A model generated the notes under the pieces. The model ran no database searches and was not told the origin of the DNA. It saw only the letters and a program-made list of their open reading frames with translations. A DNA stretch of 64,000 nucleotides, taken from the NCBI RefSeq assembly GCF_018448925.1, contig NZ_RCWE01000005.1, positions 62,001 to 126,000 of the forward strand, given 5' to 3'. The DNA comes from Photorhabdus akhurstii (GTDB lineage: Bacteria; Pseudomonadota; Gammaproteobacteria; Enterobacterales; Enterobacteriaceae). Position 1 is the stretch's first letter. Every line of letters starts with the position of its first letter. Shown here one piece after another: positions 1-10,841 of this stretch. Both the position numbers and the translations under genes were made by a program.

Positions 1-1121
1 GGGAAGTCATCAATATCCAGTACCCGCTGTACATCATCGATAGGTGTTCCCCCTTCTACTAACCATGAATTTTCGTCACGGATGATAATCTGCTCTTCCT
101 GCCCTTGGCCGACTAAATCACCCATCAGGGTAGTCATAACATCATTAAGGGTAATCACACCCATTACCAGCGCATATTCATTCAGGATAATAGCGAAATC
201 TTCACCCGCCGCTTTAAAACTTTCTAAAGCATCGGAAAGCGTTAAAGTATCTGGAATGATCAGCGCGTTGCGGATCTGGACACCCTTGTTGAAGCTTAGG
301 CTTTGACCACTCAAGACACGGTTGAGTAGGTCTTTGGAATCCACATAACCGATAACGTGGTCAATATCTCCATCACATATCAGGTATTTGGAGTGTGGCT
401 GGCTGGAAACCTGCTGTTTGATACTTTCTTCACTTTCATTCTTGTCGAAGTAGATGATACTTTCCCTTGAGGTCATGGCCGAGGGCACTGTACGGGATTC
501 GAGTTCGAACACGTTTTCAATCAGTTCATGCTCTTGTTTACGCAGCACACCAGCAACGGCGCCTGCTTCCACAACCGCAAAAATATCATCAGATGTGATG
601 TCTTCATTACGCGTTGTCGGAATTTTAAAAATCTTAAAGATAAGATCAGACAGGCCATTAAATAGCCAAACTAGCGGACGGAAAACTGTCAGACAGAAAC
701 GCATTGGGTTTACGATTTTCACTGCGACAGCTTCAGGTTTGATCATGCCGATACGTTTTGGTGTCAAGTCTGCGAGCAAAATGAATATACTGGTCACAAT
801 GGTAAATGAGCAGATAAAGCCCAACTGTTCCGCCCATTCAGGACGCATAAATTTCATGAAAAAAGCTTTCAGTGAAGGGGAGAATGCGGATTCACCGACA
901 ACACCTGCCAAAATTGCCACTGCATTTAGGCCGATTTGCACCACGGTAAAAAACATTCCCGGTGTTTCTTGTAATTTGAGGACATGGGCTGCGTTGACAT
1001 TACCCTCATCGACCATCAGTTTTAGTTTGATTCGTCTGGAGGCAGCAAGAGAGATCTCAGATAACGAAAAAAAGGCGCTTATCGCGCACAATAGAAACAC
1101 TATTAAGAGACTATTTAGCAT
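1..1121 (-). CDS. ytfL: YtfL/PaeA-type CNNM-CBS membrane protein (3' end cut off)
   Basis: Reading the minus strand from ATG at 1121 gives an uninterrupted frame to the window edge (373 codons, C-terminus missing). The N-terminus has several hydrophobic segments typical of the CNNM/DUF21 domain (about residues 1-190), followed by a CBS-pair region containing 'MTSRESIIYFDKNESEE' and 'GVITLNDVMTTLMGD'. This is the order seen in E. coli YtfL, which has been renamed PaeA for its role in cadaverine and putrescine export across the inner membrane. It lies downstream of msrA on the same strand with a 155-bp gap, so it probably has its own promoter. The missing part would be the C-terminal CorC_HlyC domain. 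Family assignment is firm; the substrate rests on the E. coli orthologue. Confidence 0.9.
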   Translation of the reverse strand, partial: MLNSLLIVFLLCAISAFFSLSEISLAASRRIKLKLMVDEGNVNAAHVLKLQETPGMFFTVVQIGLNAVAILAGVVGESAFSPSLKAFFMKFMRPEWAEQLGFICSFTIVTSIFILLADLTPKRIGMIKPEAVAVKIVNPMRFCLTVFRPLVWLFNGLSDLIFKIFKIPTTRNEDITSDDIFAVVEAGAVAGVLRKQEHELIENVFELESRTVPSAMTSRESIIYFDKNESEESIKQQVSSQPHSKYLICDGDIDHVIGYVDSKDLLNRVLSGQSLSFNKGVQIRNALIIPDTLTLSDALESFKAAGEDFAIILNEYALVMGVITLNDVMTTLMGDLVGQGQEEQIIIRDENSWLVEGGTPIDDVQRVLDIDDF

Positions 1122-1276
1122 ATGGGGTCCGTGTTTTACCTCCGGTGGTAGGGTAGGCTGTCATTTAGAAGAGCACCGGAGGAAACAATAAAAATCATAT
1201 AAAATAAAAAGTGATAACAAGAACTTATAAAACTATTAATTAGATTGCCAATTATAACATTAATAAAATACAACGA

Positions 1277-1921
1277 CTAGTTTTTGTTCATTTGGGGCAG
1301 GCAAACACCAATACCGCCTAGTCCACAATACCCCTCAGGATTTTTAAATAGATATTGTTGATGATAGTCTTCAGCGAAATAGAATGGCCCCGCTTCTGTG
1401 ATCTCCGTTGTAATAGGGCGGTTATCCCCTTTCTGTTGCATTGCTTGTTGGAAACGTTCAAGGCTGGCTAATGCCATTTCATGTTGCTGAGGTGACATGG
1501 TATAAATCGTGGAGCGATACTGAGTACCAATATCCCCGCCTTGGCGCATTCCTTGAGCGGGATCGTGGTTTTCCCAGAAAAGTCTTAATAAGTTTTCGTA
1601 GCTGTTTTTTGCTGGATCGTAAACAATTCTAACAACCTCAGCATGTCCGGTCAGGCCGCTACAAACTTCTTCGTAAGTTGGATTCGCTGTTGTACCGCCG
1701 CTATAACCTGCGGAGGTGGTGTAAATATCAGGTTGTTGCCAAAATAGGCGTTCTACGCCCCAGAAGCATCCCATACCAAAATAGGCAACTTCCATATTTT
1801 CTGGGACAGGTTCTATCGCATGATCGGTAACAGCATGGTTAGGTGAAACCTTAAGTGGCTCGGTTCTGCCTGGTAATGCGCTTTGAGGATCAATAGATAG
1901 GCTTTTATTAGCTGTTGGCAC
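1277..1921 (-). CDS. msrA: peptide methionine-S-sulfoxide reductase MsrA
   Basis: The 214-residue protein matches enterobacterial MsrA in length. It carries the catalytic motif GCFWG with the nucleophilic Cys at residue 52, and two C-terminal resolving cysteines (Cys199 and Cys207, in '[11 protein letters not shown]'), the three-cysteine arrangement of the E. coli enzyme. It repairs oxidised methionine in proteins, reducing the S-epimer of methionine sulfoxide with thioredoxin as final donor, in the cytoplasm. It is transcribed divergently from tamA across a 114-bp AT-rich gap, the same neighbourhood as in E. coli (ytfL, msrA, tamA). No oddities are visible. Confidence 0.97.
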   Translation of the reverse strand: MPTANKSLSIDPQSALPGRTEPLKVSPNHAVTDHAIEPVPENMEVAYFGMGCFWGVERLFWQQPDIYTTSAGYSGGTTANPTYEEVCSGLTGHAEVVRIVYDPAKNSYENLLRLFWENHDPAQGMRQGGDIGTQYRSTIYTMSPQQHEMALASLERFQQAMQQKGDNRPITTEITEAGPFYFAEDYHQQYLFKNPEGYCGLGGIGVCLPQMNKN

Positions 1922-2035
1922 AATTCACTCCCGTAATTATTAAGTTTTCAGACATTAATAGATTGTATATATTATAAACTTTACTCAAGATAAATTTATT
2001 ATAGTCAAATTATTCCGATCAGGTTAGGAGTTCGC

Positions 2036-3778
2036 GTGTCAAGATACCCCGTTTTATGCTTTCTTTGCGTGTCTATCGCCTCTCCCATTGTTTATAGCGC
2101 TAATCTTCGTCTGAAAATAGAGGGACTAACAGGCAGTTTAGCGAAAAATGCCCGAATTCATCTCTCCACTATCAGCACAGATGAAGTTGCGCCAGATGGC
2201 CGTTTCCGATCTCGTGTAGATAAAGCGATTCGTGAAGGCTTGCGCCCGCTTGGTTATTATGAACCTATTATCGAGTTTACCTATCAGGAAAATAAACCGC
2301 CTGCTCGCTCGGTATTAACGGCAAAAGTTACCGCAGGTGAACCTGTGCGAATCGCCGGTGTTAATGTTGTTTTGGAAGGTGGGGCAAAGACAGATGGAGA
2401 TTATGCCAAACTGGTAAAAAGCAAAAGCCCAAAGAAAGGAACGGTTCTTAATCATGATGAATATGAAAGCCTTAAAGGTTCTCTGACTGGGCTTGCTATT
2501 AGGAAAGGTTATTTTGACGCTGTTATGAAAAAGAGCCAATTGGGTGTTTCCAAAGCGCGGCATGAGGCATTCTGGGACTTTGTTTTTAATAGCGGTGAGC
2601 GTTATCACTTTGGTCAGATACGTTATCGTGGTTCACAGATCCGCGAAGATTATCTGAATCATCTAGTTCCGTTCAAAGAAGGGGATTTTTATACCTCTGA
2701 ACAATTGGCCGAATTGAATCGGCGGTTAGCAGAAACTGGCTGGTTTAACTCAGCGGTAGTGACACCGGATTTTAATACCGCGAGAAAAAATGGTGACGGA
2801 ATGCTTCCTCTTGAAGCAATATTAACTCCACGTTCCAAAAACTATGTTGAACTGGGTGGGGGCTATGGATCTGATATAGGGCCACGGGTAAAGGCGAAAT
2901 GGACAAAACCCTGGCTTAATTCCCGTGGACACAGCCTTAGCTCCAGCATCAACCTTTCTGCGCCTGAACAGGTTGTTGATGCCACCTATAAAATGCCGCT
3001 GAAAGTAAACCCGTTAGAGCAATATTACGCATTGCAGACGGGTTATAAGCGTAAAGATCTTAACGATACCGTATCTGATACTGCGACAGTAAATCTTTCC
3101 CGTAATTGGGATCTTTCAACAGGTTGGCAGTATGGGATCAATATGCGTTGGAGTCTCAGCCATTTTACTCAGGCTAATGTCACCAATACGGCAATGTTAT
3201 TGTACCCAGGAGCAAATGTTAGCCGTATTCGCCAACGTGGAGGGACGATGCCTTATTGGGGCGATAGCCAGCGCTATTCTATTGATATCTCCGATACCTA
3301 CTGGGGTTCTGATGTCGATTTCTTGGTGTTACAGGCGCAAAACGTTTGGATCAGAACTTATTGGGATAATCACCGTTTTGTTGCTCGGGGTAATTTGGGT
3401 TGGATAGAAACCAATGCGTTCGAAAAAGTTCCCCCTGACTTACGCTTTTTCGCTGGTGGTGATCATAGTGTCCGTGGTTACAGATATCAGAAAATTTCCC
3501 CTAAAGACGATAAAGGCAAATTGACCGGTGCATCCGCACTGGTTGTGGGTTCTCTTGAGTACCAATATAACGTAACGGGTAATTGGTGGAGTGCTGTTTT
3601 TGTTGATACCGGTGAGGCCATTAATGACATTAGAAAAAGCAATTTTAAAACCGGCGTAGGTGTTGGTGTGCGTTGGGCTTCTCCAGTCGGGCCCATTAAA
3701 TTTGACCTTGCCAGACCAATAGGGGATTCAGAATCCCGTAATATCCAGTTTTACATCGGGTTAGGATCTGAATTATGA
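2036..3778 (+). CDS. tamA: Omp85-family translocation and assembly module outer-membrane protein TamA
   Basis: The protein has 580 residues. It starts at GTG 2036, preceded by a TAGGAG ribosome site. A signal peptide of about 22 residues ends at 'YSA', followed by about 240 residues of POTRA-type periplasmic domains and a C-terminal 16-strand Omp85 barrel (from about residue 270) that contains the family motif 'VRGYRYQ' in loop 6. TamA inserts certain autotransporters and other outer-membrane proteins together with TamB. The stop overlaps the tamB start by 4 bases (ATGA), so translation is probably coupled. The family is clear from domain order and from close similarity to E. coli YtfM. Confidence 0.96.
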   Translation: MSRYPVLCFLCVSIASPIVYSANLRLKIEGLTGSLAKNARIHLSTISTDEVAPDGRFRSRVDKAIREGLRPLGYYEPIIEFTYQENKPPARSVLTAKVTAGEPVRIAGVNVVLEGGAKTDGDYAKLVKSKSPKKGTVLNHDEYESLKGSLTGLAIRKGYFDAVMKKSQLGVSKARHEAFWDFVFNSGERYHFGQIRYRGSQIREDYLNHLVPFKEGDFYTSEQLAELNRRLAETGWFNSAVVTPDFNTARKNGDGMLPLEAILTPRSKNYVELGGGYGSDIGPRVKAKWTKPWLNSRGHSLSSSINLSAPEQVVDATYKMPLKVNPLEQYYALQTGYKRKDLNDTVSDTATVNLSRNWDLSTGWQYGINMRWSLSHFTQANVTNTAMLLYPGANVSRIRQRGGTMPYWGDSQRYSIDISDTYWGSDVDFLVLQAQNVWIRTYWDNHRFVARGNLGWIETNAFEKVPPDLRFFAGGDHSVRGYRYQKISPKDDKGKLTGASALVVGSLEYQYNVTGNWWSAVFVDTGEAINDIRKSNFKTGVGVGVRWASPVGPIKFDLARPIGDSESRNIQFYIGLGSEL

Positions 3779-6700
3779 GATGGATTAAAAAGGTCAGTAT
3801 TGCTTTTCTGCTGATGGTGGCTTTGTTGGTTATTGCTGTTGCCGGGTTGGTAGGAACGCAATCTGGCCTGCATTTTATGATTAACAGTGCTGCCCGTTGG
3901 GTTCCGGGGCTAGATATAGCCAGCGTCAGTGGTGGTTGGCGTGATTTGACTCTGAAAGGCGTTAAGTATCAAATGCCCGGTGTGAATGTCAGTGTCAATC
4001 AACTCCACCTTTCATTGCGTCTTTCTTGTCTGAAAAATAGTCAGTTATGTGTTAATGCATTGACGACGGAGGGTGTAAAAGTGGCGATTAATACTAGCCA
4101 ATTGTCCCCTGCGGGAGAACCATCATCAAAGTCAGAGCCTTTGACTGAACTGAGGACGCCGTATCCAGTCTCACTTGATTTGCTATCTGTTAAAAATGTC
4201 ACTGTCACCGTAAATGATACGGTATTTGCCCTTGATGAATTTAGGACCGCAGCTCAGTGGCAGCAAAAAGCATTAACGCTTAAGCCAACGAAAATTAATG
4301 GATTGCTGGTGGGACTGCCAAAAACTCCCCCTGAACGGCTGAAAACGGTGGAAGCAGAGGAGAAAGCGAAACGAGGGAGTGAACCGGAAAAATCGTTGGC
4401 GGAAATCCTGAAAAAATTGTTCTCCCAGCCGCTATTGGCAACGTTGCCAGAAGTGCCTATTCCACTGGATATGACTGTTGAAGGGATCAGTGGTAAGCAA
4501 TTACGGCTGACGGGTGATACCAATATCACAATCAATGAGTTTTTACTGCAACTCAGCAATCAGGGACAGCAGATTCAGCTCAATAAATTGAATGTTAAAA
4601 TGCCGGAAGGCTCTCTTGCCGTTAATGGTTCCGCGATTCTGGCGCAGCAGTGGCCGATAAAACTGTTAATAAAAGGTGAATTAAGTCGACAAGAGATCCA
4701 AGGGCAGAAGGTTAATGTAAAACTTAATGGCGCTTTACTGGAGCAGCTCAGTCTGGGGCTGAATTTGTCTGGTCCTGTCAGTGCTAAACTTGATGCTCAA
4801 GCGGAACTGGCGAAGACAGGTTTACCAGTGCGGATGACGTTTGAAAGCCAGCAACTGAGTTGGCCTTTAACGGGGACGCCTGAATATCAGCTTGATGGCA
4901 TAAAAATGCGCCTGAATGGTAAGGCCAGTGGCTATGATTTGTCATTGCGTTCCGGTATTAAGGGAAATGAAATTCCACCGGCATTACTCGTGTTGGATGC
5001 TAAAGGCAATGAAGAGCAGTTTAAGTTGACTCGTCTACGCCTATCTGCTTTGCAGGGAAAGGCTGAATTGGCAGGTGTGGCGGATTGGAGCAAAGCTATA
5101 AGTTGGAATACGGTGCTGATACTCTCCGGGATCAATACCGCTAAACAGTGGCCGGAATGGCCTGCCAAAATAGAGGGAAAAATAGTGACCCGTGGTAGTT
5201 TACACGGTGGTAGTTGGCAGCTCCAGATCCCAGAAATTATGTTGGACGGTAACGTAAAACAGAACTTAGTAAAAGTCAGAGGTAAGATTTCTGGTAACGC
5301 GGCTGGTCAGTGGAATATTCCTCAATTTGAGCTGGCTTTAGGGCGCAATAAAATGAATTTTCAGGGCCAGTTGTCCAAACAGTGGAAACTGGATGGCGAT
5401 ATCAATGCACCGAAGCTGGATGGCATATTACCGGGGCTTGGCGGTGTCGTGAATGGGACGCTGAAACTGCGCGGTAATATACAAGCGCCTCAGCTTTTGG
5501 CTGATCTCAATGCCAATGGATTGAAGTGGCAGGATTTGCGCATTGATCGTGTGAGTGTAAAGGGGAATGTACGTTCTGATGAACAGATCCACGGGGATCT
5601 TGCTGTTAAAGTCAGTCAGTTAAAACAGGCGGATTTGATTGTCCGTAATTTGACGTTGGATGTAAAGGGCAATGAGAAACAGCACAACTTGCAATTGAAG
5701 GTCGACGGTGAGCCGATTGCCGGTCAACTTTCGCTTAATGGTAGTTTTGATCGTAAACAACAGCGATGGAAAGGCAGCATCGACAATACCCGTTTTGACA
5801 CCCCGGTTGGAGAATGGAGTTTAACTAAAGCAATAACTCTCGATTATCTTAATCAGCAACAGAAAGTCACTGTGGGCACGCATTGTTGGCTGAATCCACA
5901 TGCGCGGCTCTGCGTACCTAAACTCATTGAAGCAGGCGCCAGCGGTAGCGCATCCCTTATTCTTGAACGCTTTGATCTTGCTATGATTCAGTCATTACTG
6001 GGGCCTGAAACACATTTGAAAGGGGTATTTAGTGGCAATGCTGACGTTAAATGGAGTGCGGACGGAGGATTACCTCAGGCCAATGTTAATTTGCGTGGTG
6101 ATGGGGTGCAGGTTAAGCAGATGGTTGATGGTACTGCGTTACCGGTAGATTTCCAGACGCTGACACTTAATGCAGGCTTGAAGAATGGCACGGCAAAGCT
6201 GAATTGGTTGTTTAAGATTATGGGAAATGGTCAGTTTAACGGTGACGTTCAGATTGCTGATCTTGCAGGGAGCCGTAAGCTGTCGGGTAATGTCGATGTT
6301 CAGGATATTTCATTGGCGTTAATCAAGCCGATTCTAGGGAACGGTGATAAGGCGGAAGGTCATTTGAATGCTAACCTGCGTCTGGGTGGTAATATCAAAA
6401 ATCCATTATTATTTGGTCGGTTGAACTTGGGTGCATTGCAAGTTTCAGGTCACTGGATACCATTTGATATTACTCAAGGGCAAATCGGTGTGAATTTTGA
6501 TGGAGTACGCTCTGTTCTTGAGGGGGTTATCAAAACCCCGAAAGGACAACTTAACCTGAATGGTGATGCAGACTGGCGCAATGTGGATGCATGGCATGCG
6601 AGAGTGGCGGCTAATGGTGACAAGTTAAGAGTGATTTTTCCACCAATGTTGAAAATTGATGTTAGCCCTGCTCTGGTGTTTGAGGCTTCTCCTCAGTTGC

Positions 6701-7548
6701 TGAAATTGGATGGTAGCGTTGGTATTCCTTGGGCGCGTATTACTGTGAAGGAGCTACCAGAAGCGACAGTTGAAGCTTCACCGGATGAAATTATATTGAA
6801 TGAGAATCTTCAGCCATTACAAGAGAAAAAAGCGTCGATCCCAATTCAAAGTAATTTGACGATTCATATAGGAGACGATGTTCGTCTCAGTGCTTTCGGC
6901 CTTAAAGCGCAACTTAAAGGTGATTTGAAGGTTGTTCAAGATAAACAGGGACTGGGTTTGAATGGTCAAGTTGATATTCTTGATGGTCGTTTCCATACTT
7001 ATGGGCAGGATCTGATTGTTCGTAAAGGGCTGATTATGTTCTCCGGTCCACCTGATCAGCCATTGCTGAATATTGAAGCTATTCGTAATCCAGATTCTAC
7101 CGATGGACAGGTTATTGCAGGGGTAAGGGTGACCGGTTTGGCGGATCAGCCAAAAGTAGAAATTTTCTCAGAGCCTGTTAGATCACAATTGGAAGCACTT
7201 TCTTATCTGTTGCGTGGTGAAGGGTTAGAGAATAGTAACTCGGACAACTCACAGATGACGGCAATATTAATAGGTTTGGGGGTTGCACAGAGTGGTCAGT
7301 TGGTAGGTAAGATCGGTGAAATATTTGGTGTTTCTGACTTAGCACTGGATACTCAGGGGGTTGGTGATAAATCACAGGTAGTTGTTAGCGGAAAGATTAC
7401 AAAAGATCTGCAAGTTAAGTATGGTGTTGGTATATTTGATTCACTGGCAACATTAACCTTACGTTATAGGTTAATGCCTAGATTGTATCTGGAAGCGGTG
7501 TCTGGTATTGATCAGACATTGGATTTGCTCTATCAGTTTGAGTTTTAA
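3775..7548 (+). CDS. tamB: translocation and assembly module inner-membrane protein TamB
   Basis: A 1257-residue protein with one N-terminal membrane anchor (about residues 7-27), a very long periplasmic stretch of repeated beta-rich segments, and the conserved C-terminal TamB/DUF490 domain (roughly the last 300 residues), ending in a hydrophobic 'LLYQFEF'. This is the usual size and order for enterobacterial YtfN. TamB spans the periplasm and contacts the TamA POTRA domains. AsmA-like proteins of this group are now thought to form hydrophobic grooves that carry phospholipids to the outer membrane. It overlaps tamA by 4 bases and is followed after 2 bases by ytfP, so tamA-tamB-ytfP look like one operon. 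Confidence 0.96.
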   Translation: MRWIKKVSIAFLLMVALLVIAVAGLVGTQSGLHFMINSAARWVPGLDIASVSGGWRDLTLKGVKYQMPGVNVSVNQLHLSLRLSCLKNSQLCVNALTTEGVKVAINTSQLSPAGEPSSKSEPLTELRTPYPVSLDLLSVKNVTVTVNDTVFALDEFRTAAQWQQKALTLKPTKINGLLVGLPKTPPERLKTVEAEEKAKRGSEPEKSLAEILKKLFSQPLLATLPEVPIPLDMTVEGISGKQLRLTGDTNITINEFLLQLSNQGQQIQLNKLNVKMPEGSLAVNGSAILAQQWPIKLLIKGELSRQEIQGQKVNVKLNGALLEQLSLGLNLSGPVSAKLDAQAELAKTGLPVRMTFESQQLSWPLTGTPEYQLDGIKMRLNGKASGYDLSLRSGIKGNEIPPALLVLDAKGNEEQFKLTRLRLSALQGKAELAGVADWSKAISWNTVLILSGINTAKQWPEWPAKIEGKIVTRGSLHGGSWQLQIPEIMLDGNVKQNLVKVRGKISGNAAGQWNIPQFELALGRNKMNFQGQLSKQWKLDGDINAPKLDGILPGLGGVVNGTLKLRGNIQAPQLLADLNANGLKWQDLRIDRVSVKGNVRSDEQIHGDLAVKVSQLKQADLIVRNLTLDVKGNEKQHNLQLKVDGEPIAGQLSLNGSFDRKQQRWKGSIDNTRFDTPVGEWSLTKAITLDYLNQQQKVTVGTHCWLNPHARLCVPKLIEAGASGSASLILERFDLAMIQSLLGPETHLKGVFSGNADVKWSADGGLPQANVNLRGDGVQVKQMVDGTALPVDFQTLTLNAGLKNGTAKLNWLFKIMGNGQFNGDVQIADLAGSRKLSGNVDVQDISLALIKPILGNGDKAEGHLNANLRLGGNIKNPLLFGRLNLGALQVSGHWIPFDITQGQIGVNFDGVRSVLEGVIKTPKGQLNLNGDADWRNVDAWHARVAANGDKLRVIFPPMLKIDVSPALVFEASPQLLKLDGSVGIPWARITVKELPEATVEASPDEIILNENLQPLQEKKASIPIQSNLTIHIGDDVRLSAFGLKAQLKGDLKVVQDKQGLGLNGQVDILDGRFHTYGQDLIVRKGLIMFSGPPDQPLLNIEAIRNPDSTDGQVIAGVRVTGLADQPKVEIFSEPVRSQLEALSYLLRGEGLENSNSDNSQMTAILIGLGVAQSGQLVGKIGEIFGVSDLALDTQGVGDKSQVVVSGKITKDLQVKYGVGIFDSLATLTLRYRLMPRLYLEAVSGIDQTLDLLYQFEF

Positions 7549-7550
7549 AA

Positions 7551-7898
7551 ATGCGAATTATTGTTTATGGCAGCTTACGGCGCAAACAGGGCAATCATCA
7601 CTGGATGACTGATGCTCAATGGTTAGGTGATCATCGGCTGGAAGGCTATGAGCTATATGACCTTGGGCATTATCCTGCGGTTGTCCGTGGTGATGGAAGT
7701 ATTGAATGTGAGGTATATCGAATCAATTCTACTATCCTGACAGAATTAGACGATTTAAAAGATAATTCGCGGGAGTATCTAAGGGAATTGATTCAGACAC
7801 CGTATGGCAATGCATGGATATATCTTTATCAGTTTCCAATAACTGGTTTACGGCGGATAAAAAGCGGTGACTGGTTGAAGCGTCATGCGGAAGAGTAA
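7551..7898 (+). CDS. ytfP: gamma-glutamylcyclotransferase-like protein YtfP
   Basis: A 115-residue protein that opens with the substrate-loop motif YGSLR (residues 6-10) of the gamma-glutamylcyclotransferase/AIG2-like fold and has the usual length for YtfP (113 residues in E. coli). The family includes cyclotransferases acting on gamma-glutamyl amines, but the substrate of YtfP itself is not established. It starts 2 bases after the tamB stop, is the last gene of that operon, and is followed by a strong hairpin terminator. Fold assignment is confident; enzymatic activity is not shown by the sequence. Confidence 0.9.
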   Translation: MRIIVYGSLRRKQGNHHWMTDAQWLGDHRLEGYELYDLGHYPAVVRGDGSIECEVYRINSTILTELDDLKDNSREYLRELIQTPYGNAWIYLYQFPITGLRRIKSGDWLKRHAEE

Positions 7899-7939
7899 AT
7901 AAAAAGCCTTTTTTTGTAATAAAAAGGGAGTATGGTATT

Positions 7940-7978
7940 AAAAAACCTCTGTTGGTGATGTTCCCCAGAGGTTTTTTA
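7940..7978. terminator. bidirectional Rho-independent terminator, ytfP / ppa
   Basis: An 11-bp perfect stem (AAAAACCTCTG at 7941-7951 with CAGAGGTTTTT at 7966-7976) flanked by A- and T-runs on both sides sits between the convergent ytfP and ppa genes, so it can serve both. Confidence 0.88.
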
Positions 7979-7998
7979 ATTATTCAAACAGGAAAAAA

Positions 7999-8529
7999 CT
8001 ATTTCTTAGCGGCACGTTCGAAAGAGGAGATAATTTCTGCTTTAGCAGCTTCGGCATTATCCCAACCATCCACTTTAACCCACTTACCTTTTTCCAGATC
8101 TTTATAGCGCTCAAAGAAGTGAGTGATCTGAGCGCGCAGTAGTTCTGGTAGATCGTTCACATCTTTAATGTGATCATACTCTTTGGTTAGTTTGCTATGT
8201 GGAACTGCAACCAGTTTCGCGTCTTCACCTGATTCATCAGTCATTTTCAGAACGCCAACCGGACGGCAACGAATCACAGAGCCTGGTTGTAGTGGGTATG
8301 GCGTCGGAACCAGAACATCAACCGGGTCACCATCCAGAGATAAAGTGTTGTTGATGTAACCATAGTTGCATGGATAGAACATCGCGGTAGACATGAAACG
8401 GTCTACAAACAGTGCACCGGATTCTTTATCAATTTCATATTTAATCGGATCGGCATTTGCAGGGATCTCAATAATGACATAGATATCTTCAGGCAGTTCT
8501 TTTCCTGCCGGTACTAAGTTCAGGCTCAT
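7999..8529 (-). CDS. ppa: inorganic pyrophosphatase (family I)
   Basis: Hydrolyses pyrophosphate to phosphate with Mg2+, pulling biosynthetic reactions forward in the cytoplasm. The ATG at 8529 is chosen because it follows an AAGGAAA ribosome site and gives 176 residues, the length of the E. coli enzyme; a longer in-frame extension to 8604 has no family support. The active-site signature DGDPVD lies at residues 66-71 with Asp66, Asp68 and Asp71, matching the metal-binding aspartates of the family. It is monocistronic, with a terminator shared with ytfP at its 3' end. Confidence 0.97.
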   Translation of the reverse strand: MSLNLVPAGKELPEDIYVIIEIPANADPIKYEIDKESGALFVDRFMSTAMFYPCNYGYINNTLSLDGDPVDVLVPTPYPLQPGSVIRCRPVGVLKMTDESGEDAKLVAVPHSKLTKEYDHIKDVNDLPELLRAQITHFFERYKDLEKGKWVKVDGWDNAEAAKAEIISSFERAAKK

Positions 8530-8649
8530 GAAAGTTTCCTTTATTTCAAACCAGAATAGAGTGGGGAGTATTATAGCCAAAACATTTTTTAAAGTACTCT
8601 CCATTTTTCTGACAAGTAGTTTGTTGGTAAATGTTGTCTCTAAGTTTGA

Positions 8650-8790
8650 TGATGGCCCCGTGGTGCAGTCACTATAAAACCTAGAACAGAAGGTCGTTTA
8701 ACACTGCTACTGGCGAGAGCATAATAAGCAGTGACATGCTCATTACCACACATGACAAAGGTGCAGTTAGCTTCTGTATAGGGCATTTTT
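8650..8790 (-). pseudogene. remnant of a TacT-type GNAT toxin
   Basis: Minus-strand translation of about 45 codons gives 'TFVMCGNEHVTAYYALASSSV', which resembles the internal GNAT segment 'FV.C....V.GYYALA.GSV' of TacT-family acetyltransferase toxins. The reading frame then diverges before the conserved RNMPDPIPV segment and reaches a stop. No start, no C-terminal acetyl-CoA loop and no TacA-type antitoxin gene are visible nearby. I read it as a decayed fragment in the ppa upstream region; the match is to one short motif only. Confidence 0.5.
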
Positions 8791-8843
8791 TGTATTTACA
8801 TATTGATATATAAGTTGTGGATTATATTATGTTGTCATAAGTC

Positions 8844-9224
8844 ATGACTTATGAGGTTGTTGTGTGGACTATAATTTTAACTGGTCGATTTGAAGATTGG
8901 TTTGATGAACAAGATATCAGTACCCAGAAAAAAATATTGGCAGACCTTAGTGTGTTAGAAGTGTTTGGTCCTCAACTAGGCCGTCCTGTTGTTGACTCTT
9001 TGTATGGTTCAAAATTTAACAATATGAAAGAGTTAAGAATTCAGTGTAAGGGGAGGCCAATAAGAGCATTTTTTGCCTTTGACCCATTAAGACGAGCTAT
9101 TGTTCTATGTGCTGGTGATAAGACAGGGAACGAAAAGCATTTTTACAAAGAAATGATCTCGGTGGCTGATGCTGAGTATGAAGCTCACTTAGCGAGTTTG
9201 GAGGGTAAAAATGAAAACTCTTAA
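8844..9224 (+). CDS. RelE/HigB-like (Gp49 family) toxin
   Basis: A 126-residue protein with the order seen in phage-derived Gp49/HigB-like toxins: 'FEDWFDEQ' near the start, 'GPQLGRPVVDSLYGSKFNNM', 'KELRIQ', 'IRAFFAFDP' and 'AIVLCAGDK'. Toxins of this group are ribosome-dependent or free mRNA endonucleases. The true start may be the GTG at 8862, where homologues usually begin with Met-Trp, rather than the ATG at 8844. It overlaps the downstream antitoxin gene by 14 bases, the usual toxin-first arrangement of HigBA-like modules. The family call is good; the exact subtype is not. Confidence 0.85.
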   Translation: MTYEVVVWTIILTGRFEDWFDEQDISTQKKILADLSVLEVFGPQLGRPVVDSLYGSKFNNMKELRIQCKGRPIRAFFAFDPLRRAIVLCAGDKTGNEKHFYKEMISVADAEYEAHLASLEGKNENS

Positions 9225-9510
9225 AGATAAGATACGAGAATTTTCTGTTGAAGATCGAGCAGATATAAAACAGATGGCTGATGAAATGATTTTAGAAACT
9301 GGTTTGCAACTGATGAGAGAAGAGCTGAATATCTCTCAGAAAAAACTGGCGGATAGTTTAGGTGTTAGTCAGCCTGCAATTACGCAAATAGAACAACGGG
9401 GTAACGATATAAAACTGGCTACGTTAAAGCGTTATGTTGAAGCTATGGGAGGCAAACTTAGCCTAACCGTAGAACTCCCAACTGGAGATGGGCGAATTTT
9501 TCATATCTGA
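9211..9510 (+). CDS. XRE-family antitoxin (HigA-like)
   Basis: A 99-residue protein with a Cro/C1-type helix-turn-helix in the middle ('LNISQKKLADSLGVSQPAIT', about residues 39-58) followed by 'LKRYVEAMGGKLSLTVELP', a tail typical of HigA-type antitoxins. Such antitoxins bind the toxin and repress their own operon. It starts inside the toxin reading frame (14-base overlap), which couples translation of the pair. The module lies between ppa and fbp, which are separated by different genes in E. coli. Confidence 0.88.
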   Translation: MKTLKDKIREFSVEDRADIKQMADEMILETGLQLMREELNISQKKLADSLGVSQPAITQIEQRGNDIKLATLKRYVEAMGGKLSLTVELPTGDGRIFHI

Positions 9511-9621
9511 CAGAAGTGGTGACTACTCCTTTAGCTTGTGCACGATTTTGTGTAGTCGCCATTTTATTGAAGGTGATCTGTTAGGTGCTCACCAATCAGT
9601 AATAAAATAACTAGTTAAAAT

Positions 9622-9650
9622 CAAAAAAGCGACGAAAAATCCCGCCGCTT
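9622..9650 (-). terminator. Rho-independent terminator of fbp
   Basis: On the minus strand AAGCGGCG pairs with CGTCGCTT (one G-U) around a 9-base loop and is followed by TTTTTT, 22 bases beyond the fbp stop. Confidence 0.75.
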
Positions 9651-9671
9651 ATCCGTCATTAGCCGATGAAA

Positions 9672-10676
9672 TTACTCATCTGGGAACTCAGCCATAAAAC
9701 TCTCTGCTTTCTCCACCATTGATTTACTACCCACAAAGAAAGGGACGCGCTGATGCAGTTTGGATGGGATGATATCTAGAATGCGATTAACTCCATCACT
9801 CGCTTTACCGCCGGCTTGTTCAGCCAGGAATGCCATTGGATTACATTCATACAGCAGGCGTAATTTTCCTGATGGATGACTGGCGGTGCTTGGGTAAATG
9901 TAGATACCGCCTTTCAGTAAATTTCGGTGGAAATCAGCAACCAGCGAACCAATATAACGGGTGGTATAAGGGCGCTGAGTTGCTTCATCTTGTTCCTGGC
10001 AATATTTGATGTATTTCTTTACCCCCATAGGGAATTTGATGTAATTCCCTTCGTTGATGGAATACATATTGCCATTGGATGGGAACTGAACTTTCTCATG
10101 GGAAAGACAAAATACTCCCAAGGAAGGATCGTAAGTAAAGGCGTGTACCCCACAGCCGGTGGTGTAAACCAGCATAGTTGAAGAACCGTAAACAACATAT
10201 CCGGCGGCGACTTGACGATGGCCTGGTTGCAGGAAATCTTTTTCAGTCACTGGCTGGCCGATGGGGGTAATACGGCGGTAGATAGAGAAGATAGTACCGA
10301 CGGAAACGTTTACATCAATATTTGAAGAACCATCTAATGGGTCCATCAAAACAACATATTTTGCGTTTTCAGCGCGGTCTCCTTCAAAAATAACGATATC
10401 ATCTTCTTCCTCTGAAGCGATCCCCGCAACTTCACCGCGTGCTTTCAGTGCTGCTTTGAGTTTTTCATTAGCATACAGGTCCAGTTTCATCTGCACCTCG
10501 CCTTGGATATTGGACACACCGCTGGTGCCTAAAATATCCACTAAACCGGCTTTGTTGATATCACGGTGAATGATTTTTGCTCCGAGCTTAATAGCGGAGA
10601 GCAATGCAGTGAGTTCACCCGTAGCGTGAGAAAAATCGTGCTGCTTTTCGACGATGAATTCGCCTAATGTTTTCAT
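9672..10676 (-). CDS. fbp: class 1 fructose-1,6-bisphosphatase
   Basis: The 334-residue protein is a close full-length match to the gluconeogenic FBPase I, which converts fructose-1,6-bisphosphate to fructose-6-phosphate. The metal-binding signature DPLDGS is at residues 112-117 with an upstream acidic stretch 'SEEEDD' at 89-94 that also contributes metal ligands. Residues in the '[15 protein letters not shown]' and '[14 protein letters not shown]' segments match the substrate pocket. It is divergent from mpl, as in E. coli, across 165 bp, and is known in enterobacteria to be inhibited by AMP. Confidence 0.97.
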   Translation of the reverse strand: MKTLGEFIVEKQHDFSHATGELTALLSAIKLGAKIIHRDINKAGLVDILGTSGVSNIQGEVQMKLDLYANEKLKAALKARGEVAGIASEEEDDIVIFEGDRAENAKYVVLMDPLDGSSNIDVNVSVGTIFSIYRRITPIGQPVTEKDFLQPGHRQVAAGYVVYGSSTMLVYTTGCGVHAFTYDPSLGVFCLSHEKVQFPSNGNMYSINEGNYIKFPMGVKKYIKYCQEQDEATQRPYTTRYIGSLVADFHRNLLKGGIYIYPSTASHPSGKLRLLYECNPMAFLAEQAGGKASDGVNRILDIIPSKLHQRVPFFVGSKSMVEKAESFMAEFPDE

Positions 10677-10841
10677 GACGAAAGTCCTGAATGTGATTTG
10701 ATAGTGGTTTTAGAGTGACTGTTGCACTCTTACGCGGGCAGTTTAGCCAAAGAAAGGGATGATTCATAGGCTATTCCATTTCTTATCTTGCTATTGATGG
10801 TTAGAATAGTGGCTAACTTCATGCTATGGAATAGGAAATCA

